Positions 60,076 through 64,000 of a stretch of 64,000 nt of DNA are shown here, piece after piece (positions within the stretch are counted from its first letter, which is position 1; each line of letters opens with the position of its first letter). Origin of the DNA: Cohnella lupini (GTDB lineage Bacteria > Bacillota > Bacilli > Paenibacillales > Paenibacillaceae); contig NZ_QRDY01000020.1 in the NCBI RefSeq assembly GCF_003386205.1, positions 35,944-99,943 on the forward strand, written 5' to 3'. Made by a program: the position numbers and the translations under genes. The notes under the pieces are model-generated. The model worked only from the letters and a program-made list of their open reading frames with translations. It was not told the origin of the DNA and searched no databases.

Positions 60076-61875
60076 ATGGCACATCTTGCTTTGTACCGCG
60101 CCTGGCGTCCCCAGACGTTCAAGGACATGGTCGGGCAACAACATATCGTACAAACCTTGCAAAACGCGATTCGCGAGAATCGGCTTTCCCACGCGTATTT
60201 GTTCAGCGGGCCGAGAGGTACCGGAAAGACGAGCGCAGCCAAGATACTGGCTAAAGCGGTAAACTGCGAGCATGGCCCTTCGCCGGAACCCTGCAACGAA
60301 TGTTCGCAATGCGAGCGTATCACGAGCGGTTCGGTAATGGACGTTGTAGAGATCGATGCGGCCTCCAATCGCGGAGTGGAAGAAATTCGCGACATACGCG
60401 ACAAAGTCAAATACTCGCCGACGGAAGTTCGGCGTAAAGTGTATATTATCGATGAAGTGCACATGCTGACGACGGAAGCTTTCAACGCTCTGCTTAAGAC
60501 GTTGGAGGAGCCCCCCGGCCACGTAATGTTCATATTGGCGACTACCGAGCCCCACAAGCTACCTCCAACGATTATCTCGCGATGCCAGCGTTTCGACTTT
60601 CGCAGAGTCTCTTTGGAAGAGCAGGCGGGTCTGCTTCGGGAAATCTGCACGGAAGAGGGGATATCGGCGGAGGAAGAGGCTCTTCGCTTTATCGCCCGCT
60701 TATCCGATGGGGGAATGCGGGACGCGATCAGCTTGCTGGATCAGATCTCTTCATTCACGGGAGGACAGGTCAGCCTTGAGCAAGCCGTCGAAGCGACAGG
60801 CGGGCTACCTTCCGAGCAGTTCGCCAGGCTTGCCATTGCGATCCGCGATAAGGATGCTTCGAAGGTGCTGACGGAAATTGACGGCATGATGAAGGCGGGG
60901 AAAAGCGCGGACAAGTGCTTGGAGCAGCTCATGCATTACTTTCGGGATCTGCTGCTCGCGCAATTGGCGCCGGACGCAGGGGATTCCTCAGGGCGCATTG
61001 CTAATCCAGCCGAGTTGAAAGAGATGTCAAACGGATTTTCTCGCGAACGGTTATTTGCTATTATTGATTTGTTGAACCGTTATCAAAGCGAAATGAAATA
61101 CGCGGCCCATCCTCAAACGATGTTCGAGATTGCCTTATTGAAGCTTTGCTCGGATAACCCCGGCGTGTCATCTTCGACGGAAACGGCATCTACTGTCAGT
61201 ACGAGTTCTGCCGACTCCGGGGTAGGACGCAACGAGCTTGGGCAATTGAAACAACAAATCGCCGCCTTGGAGAGTAAACTCGGGGCATTAATGAAGAATG
61301 GAATTTCGCCCGCTAGCAATGCGGTAGCAGCCGGCGTGGCGAGCGGCGGCAGTTCAGGCGCGCGCGGGAGCTCTTCGGGAGGCGGCGGAGCGACGAGCGC
61401 GCCTCGCATAGCCCCCGTTTCCCGCCTGAAGCTGAACGCTTACGTCGATGCTCATGTTTCGGCGGCGCCATCGATCGGCAAGTGGCCGCAGATTCTCCAA
61501 CGGGTGAAGGAAGAGCGAGTAACCGTCCATGCTTGGTTGGTTGACGGCGAGCCGGTTTCCTTCGCGGAGAACACGTTCGTGGTGGCTTTCCGAAATACGA
61601 TTCACCGGGAGACGACGGAGAGGCCGGCTAACAAAGGGGTAATCGAAGGAGTGTTAAGCTCTATTTTCGGTAACTCGACCCAACTCCTCACCGTTATGCA
61701 GAAGGAATGGCAGGAAGCGATGGCGGAGAAATCAGGACGGGCGAACGCGGGGCAGTCAGTGGGCGAAGAGCTCGTTCTCGTTCCCGACGACGAAGCCGGC
61801 GAGAAAAGCGAGCCTTGGATCGATGAAGCCGTTCGGTTATTCGGGGAACAATTAGTTACGATAAAAGACGACTAG
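60076..61875 (+). CDS. dnaX: DNA polymerase III gamma/tau subunit
   Basis: 599 residues. Clamp-loader ATPase: Walker A GPRGTGKTSAAKILA, zinc module CEHGPSPEPCNECSQC, Walker B VYIIDEVHMLT, sensor 1 ATTEPHKLPPTIISRCQRFDF. A Gly/Ser/Ala linker (about 415-450) separates the tau C-terminal domain. No slippery A-run for gamma frameshifting was noticed. Starts the dnaX-ebfC-recR cluster. Confidence 0.95.
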   Translation: MAHLALYRAWRPQTFKDMVGQQHIVQTLQNAIRENRLSHAYLFSGPRGTGKTSAAKILAKAVNCEHGPSPEPCNECSQCERITSGSVMDVVEIDAASNRGVEEIRDIRDKVKYSPTEVRRKVYIIDEVHMLTTEAFNALLKTLEEPPGHVMFILATTEPHKLPPTIISRCQRFDFRRVSLEEQAGLLREICTEEGISAEEEALRFIARLSDGGMRDAISLLDQISSFTGGQVSLEQAVEATGGLPSEQFARLAIAIRDKDASKVLTEIDGMMKAGKSADKCLEQLMHYFRDLLLAQLAPDAGDSSGRIANPAELKEMSNGFSRERLFAIIDLLNRYQSEMKYAAHPQTMFEIALLKLCSDNPGVSSSTETASTVSTSSADSGVGRNELGQLKQQIAALESKLGALMKNGISPASNAVAAGVASGGSSGARGSSSGGGGATSAPRIAPVSRLKLNAYVDAHVSAAPSIGKWPQILQRVKEERVTVHAWLVDGEPVSFAENTFVVAFRNTIHRETTERPANKGVIEGVLSSIFGNSTQLLTVMQKEWQEAMAEKSGRANAGQSVGEELVLVPDDEAGEKSEPWIDEAVRLFGEQLVTIKDD

Positions 61876-61890
61876 GGAGGCAATTTAACA

Positions 61891-62202
61891 ATGAACAACA
61901 TGAATCAAATGATGAAGCAAGTGAAGAAGATGCAGGAGCAAATGATGAAAGCCCAAGAGGAATTGGGTACGAAAACAATCGAAGGAACGGCTGGCGGCGG
62001 CGTCGTGACGGTATCGATCAACGGCCACAAGAAGCTTCTCGATATTAAGATCAAGCCGGAAGCCGTAGATCCGGAAGACGTTGAAATGCTGCAAGATTTA
62101 GTTCTTACGGCCGTAAACGACGCTTTGACCAAAGCCGACGAATTGGCTAACCAAGACATGGGCAAGTATACCGGAGGAATGAAAATTCCAGGTTTGTTCT
62201 AA
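61891..62202 (+). CDS. ebfC: Nucleoid-associated protein EbfC/YbaB
   Basis: 103 residues: Met/Gln/Lys-rich N-terminal helix (NNMNQMMKQVKKMQEQMMKA), then the YbaB core GTAGGGVVTVSINGHKKLLDIKI. Binds DNA as a dimer. 15 bp after dnaX, with AGGGAGGC as ribosome site. Confidence 0.95.
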   Translation: MNNMNQMMKQVKKMQEQMMKAQEELGTKTIEGTAGGGVVTVSINGHKKLLDIKIKPEAVDPEDVEMLQDLVLTAVNDALTKADELANQDMGKYTGGMKIPGLF

Positions 62203-62268
62203 TTGCCGAACCGGCTTCCTTCGATTATCGGGGAAGCCGGATATGATTGATCAGAGGAGACCGAAGCC

Positions 62269-62865
62269 TTGTTTTATCCAGAACCGATTGCAAAGCTGAT
62301 CGAATCCTTCTCCCGACTTCCGGGCATTGGACCCAAGACGGCCGCTAGATTGGCTTTCTACGTCTTGCGAATGAAGGAAGAAGATGTGATCGATTTCGCC
62401 AAGGCGCTTGTTAACGTTAAGCGTAACCTGACCTATTGTACGATCTGCTGCAATATAACCGATACTGACCCTTGCCGCATTTGTTCGGATAAGTCTAGGG
62501 ACGTATCCGTCATCTGCGTCGTTCAAGAGCCCAAGGATTTGGTGGCAATGGAGAGAACCCGAGAGTTCAACGGGCACTACCACGTGCTTAACGGCGCGAT
62601 CTCCCCGATGGACGGATTGGGGCCGGACGATATTCGCATAGCCGAATTGGTGCGTCGATTGGGGGATGAGCGGGTGCAAGAGTTAATCTTGGCCACGAAC
62701 CCCAACATCGAGGGAGAAGCTACCGCGATGTACCTCTCGCGATTGGTGAAGCCTTTCGGGATTAAAGTTACCCGCATCGCTCACGGATTGCCGGTCGGCG
62801 GGGATTTGGAATACGCGGATGAAGTGACGATCTCCAAAGCCTTGGAAGGTCGCAGGGAATTATAA
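62269..62865 (+). CDS. recR: Recombination mediator RecR
   Basis: 198 residues. Helix-hairpin-helix RLPGIGPKTAARLA, zinc site CTICCNITDTDPCRIC, Toprim VICVVQEPKDLVAME and ATNPNIEGEATAMYLSRL. TTG start behind GAGGAGA. Works with RecO/RecF in gap repair. Confidence 0.95.
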   Translation: MFYPEPIAKLIESFSRLPGIGPKTAARLAFYVLRMKEEDVIDFAKALVNVKRNLTYCTICCNITDTDPCRICSDKSRDVSVICVVQEPKDLVAMERTREFNGHYHVLNGAISPMDGLGPDDIRIAELVRRLGDERVQELILATNPNIEGEATAMYLSRLVKPFGIKVTRIAHGLPVGGDLEYADEVTISKALEGRREL

Positions 62866-62893
62866 TAGATTTCGAGATCCATTCGGTTAACAG

Positions 62894-62916
62894 GGACGCC
62901 TTCGGGCGTCTTTTTT
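62894..62916 (+). terminator. Terminator after recR
   Basis: GACGCC-TTCG-GGCGTC followed by TTTTTT. Confidence 0.92.
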
Positions 62917-63027
62917 ATTTTTTTCGCAATAGGCTTCCTAACCGTTCTAAGAGATTCGTTCAGGGTATAGAAATAGTAATAGGTTGTCCTACGGGATGAC
63001 GAGTTTGAAGACGCGGGAGGGATTGCC

Positions 63028-63285
63028 GTGCAGCGAAAAAGCAAAAGCGGATTGGCCTCGGTGCATACGATCGAACGTCAACGGCTTATAGCGGATATCC
63101 GCAAGGCGGAGCAGGAGTGGAATCTTGCCGAATGGAGATTTCATCATGCATTGGGAGAAGATCACGTGGATTATGCGATTTACTGTCTTGAAGCTGCGGA
63201 GAAGAAGTTGGGGATGCTTCTAAGGCAAGCGAAGTGGCAATGGAGCAATCCCGGCCCGATTCAGGGGGGAGAGGTTACGGGATGA
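63028..63285 (+). CDS. yaaL: YaaL/DUF2508 family protein
   Basis: 85-residue helical, charged protein (RQRLIADIRKAEQEWNLAEWRFH, HVDYAIYCLEAAEKKLGMLLRQ). Function unknown; always beside bofA in Bacillus relatives. GTG start behind GGGAGGG; overlaps bofA by ATGA. Confidence 0.9.
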   Translation: MQRKSKSGLASVHTIERQRLIADIRKAEQEWNLAEWRFHHALGEDHVDYAIYCLEAAEKKLGMLLRQAKWQWSNPGPIQGGEVTG

Positions 63286-63548
63286 AGACATTTTGGCTTG
63301 TTCTTCTGATTGTATCCTGCGTATCGCTCGGATACGTACTCCTGAGGCAAAGCGTACCCAAAGGCTGGTTGATGCGATTCAGCTTGCATTTGATCGTGGC
63401 GGCGATGGCGATATACGCGCTGAATTTCTCGGGATGGATTACGGGGTGGTATGTCCCGTTAAATCCTTTTACGATCGGTGCGGTCGCTTTACTCGGCCTT
63501 CCGGGTATCGGTTTAGTGCTTGGACTGCAATGGACTATGCTCGTTTGA
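63282..63548 (+). CDS. bofA: Pro-sigma-K processing inhibitor BofA
   Basis: 88-residue membrane protein (FWLVLLIVSCVSLGYVLL, FSLHLIVAAMAIYALNF, PLNPFTIGAVALLGLPGIGLVLGL). BofA holds SpoIVFB inactive in the forespore outer membrane until sigma-K is needed. The PLNPFTIGAVALLGLPGI motif is diagnostic. ATG at 63282 overlaps the yaaL stop. Confidence 0.93.
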   Translation: MKTFWLVLLIVSCVSLGYVLLRQSVPKGWLMRFSLHLIVAAMAIYALNFSGWITGWYVPLNPFTIGAVALLGLPGIGLVLGLQWTMLV

Positions 63549-63575
63549 AATCGCCTGCGCGAGCGGGCGATTTTC
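63548..63575 (+). terminator. Terminator after bofA
   Basis: AAATCGCC / GGCGATTT perfect stem with TGCGCGAGCG loop, then TCTTTC. Confidence 0.8.
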
Positions 63576-63658
63576 TTTCGTGGATAAGCTTTCGGGGGAA
63601 TGCCGCAATTCCGGGAATAGGGGTATGCTTGTTCTTGAAATTAATCTGAGCAATTGTG

Positions 63659-63688
63659 TTGACGTTCCGCTCGAACATGTGATACATT
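63659..63688 (+). promoter_or_regulatory. rRNA operon promoter P1
   Basis: TTGACG (63659-63664), 18 bases, TACATT (63683-63688). Confidence 0.7.
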
Positions 63689-63757
63689 ATATCTCGCGCC
63701 TCTTGAGCTAGCCTGTACGGCTGACGAGGAACGCCGATAACTGTAAGAAATTACTTG

Positions 63758-63787
63758 TTGCAATTCGGATGGGCGCCGTGTTATATT
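63758..63787 (+). promoter_or_regulatory. rRNA operon promoter P2
   Basis: TTGCAA (63758-63763), 18 bases, TATATT (63782-63787). Confidence 0.65.
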
Positions 63788-63832
63788 ATAAAAGTCGCCG
63801 TTAGCGCGGCCGACGAAAAACGAAACACAAAT

Positions 63833-63848
63833 TGTTCTTTGAAAACTG
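63833..63848 (+). promoter_or_regulatory. rRNA leader boxA-type antitermination site
   Basis: TTGTTCTTTGAAAACTG in the leader, the usual NusB/NusE-binding sequence ahead of Bacillales 16S genes. Confidence 0.8.
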
Positions 63849-63975
63849 AACATTGAGCGTAAGAAACAACAAACGTCTGAGGCGGACTTTCGGGTCTGCG
63901 GAAGACAAACCAGCACTACAGATTGAGCCTCAAAAGGCTCTGTTATAAGCAATGTCGACTTGTCGACGGCGCTCT

Positions 63976-64000
63976 ATTATGGAGAGTTTGATCCTGGCTC
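63976..64000 (+). rRNA. rrs: 16S ribosomal RNA, first bases only
   Basis: GGAGAGTTTGATCCTGGCTC at 63981-64000 is the universal 16S 5' sequence; the gene continues beyond the window. Confidence 0.97.

Noticed and set aside
61200..61420. Programmed frameshift site in dnaX
   Set aside because: No A-rich slippery heptamer with a following hairpin was found in the linker region.

Overview
The window reads as chromosomal DNA of an endospore-forming, flagellated member of the Paenibacillaceae (Cohnella or Paenibacillus type). The evidence is Bacillus-like gene order around rpoE-pyrG-spo0F-fba-murA-rho-rpmE and around SRP RNA-dnaX-ebfC-recR-yaaL-bofA-16S rRNA, together with sporulation genes (spo0F, bofA, a YhcN-like lipoprotein, a soluble sporulation-type histidine kinase), strong Gram-positive Shine-Dalgarno sites, many TTG/GTG starts and moderately GC-rich codons. 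Genus is an inference; no rRNA beyond the first bases of 16S is present.

Layout. 1-6.1 kb: 3' part of a chemotaxis receptor with an acidic insert, a soluble cyclic-nucleotide-domain/MCP fusion, a universal stress protein, a DUF1648 membrane protein and an ABC-F ATPase. 6.1-16.7 kb (accessory, iron and metabolite theme): a small membrane protein, a 51-bp palindromic tandem repeat array, an IsdG-type haem monooxygenase with its own promoter/operator, a three-gene L-2,3-diaminopropionate cluster (adenylate-forming ligase, SbnA, SbnB) facing a YheC/YheD ATP-grasp gene, a zinc-ribbon protein, then a Fur-box-controlled siderophore ABC importer (ATPase, lipoprotein, fused double permease). 16.8-20.2 kb: MoxR-DUF58-DUF4129 operon. 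20.3-27.3 kb: NlpC/P60 hydrolase under a c-di-AMP riboswitch, a membrane protein plus M1 peptidase, HelD, YwhD and a carboxymuconolactone-decarboxylase-like protein. 27.5-36.6 kb (minus strand): a linearmycin-resistance-like ABC exporter with its two-component system, a 165-bp element with terminal inverted repeats, and a Fur-controlled FTR1 iron permease operon. 37-41 kb: pbpG, speE, speB. 41.2-48.9 kb: a second large chemotaxis receptor, a T-box-controlled second arginyl-tRNA synthetase, ywiB-argS, and a subtilase. 49.4-58.4 kb: rpoE, pyrG (with a CTP-sensing attenuator), spo0F (sigma-H promoter), fba, murA, rho, a radical SAM gene, rpmE and a lipoprotein. 58.4-64 kb: SRP RNA, histidine kinase, dnaX, ebfC, recR, yaaL, bofA and an rRNA operon promoter region running into 16S.

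How the parts connect. Two iron loci (12.6-16.7 and 33.0-36.7 kb) share the same promoter design, TTGACA-N17-TATCAT with a Fur box over the -10, so they should be co-induced by iron limitation; the haem monooxygenase may join them functionally. Spo0F and the soluble kinase at 58.9 kb fit one phosphorelay. Several leaders sense metabolites directly: c-di-AMP (cell wall hydrolase), uncharged tRNA-Arg (argS copy) and CTP (pyrG). The most open questions are the 51-bp palindrome array, the 165-bp inverted-repeat element with a solo-palindrome relative upstream of speE, the small diaminopropionate cluster, and the radical SAM enzyme placed between rho and rpmE.
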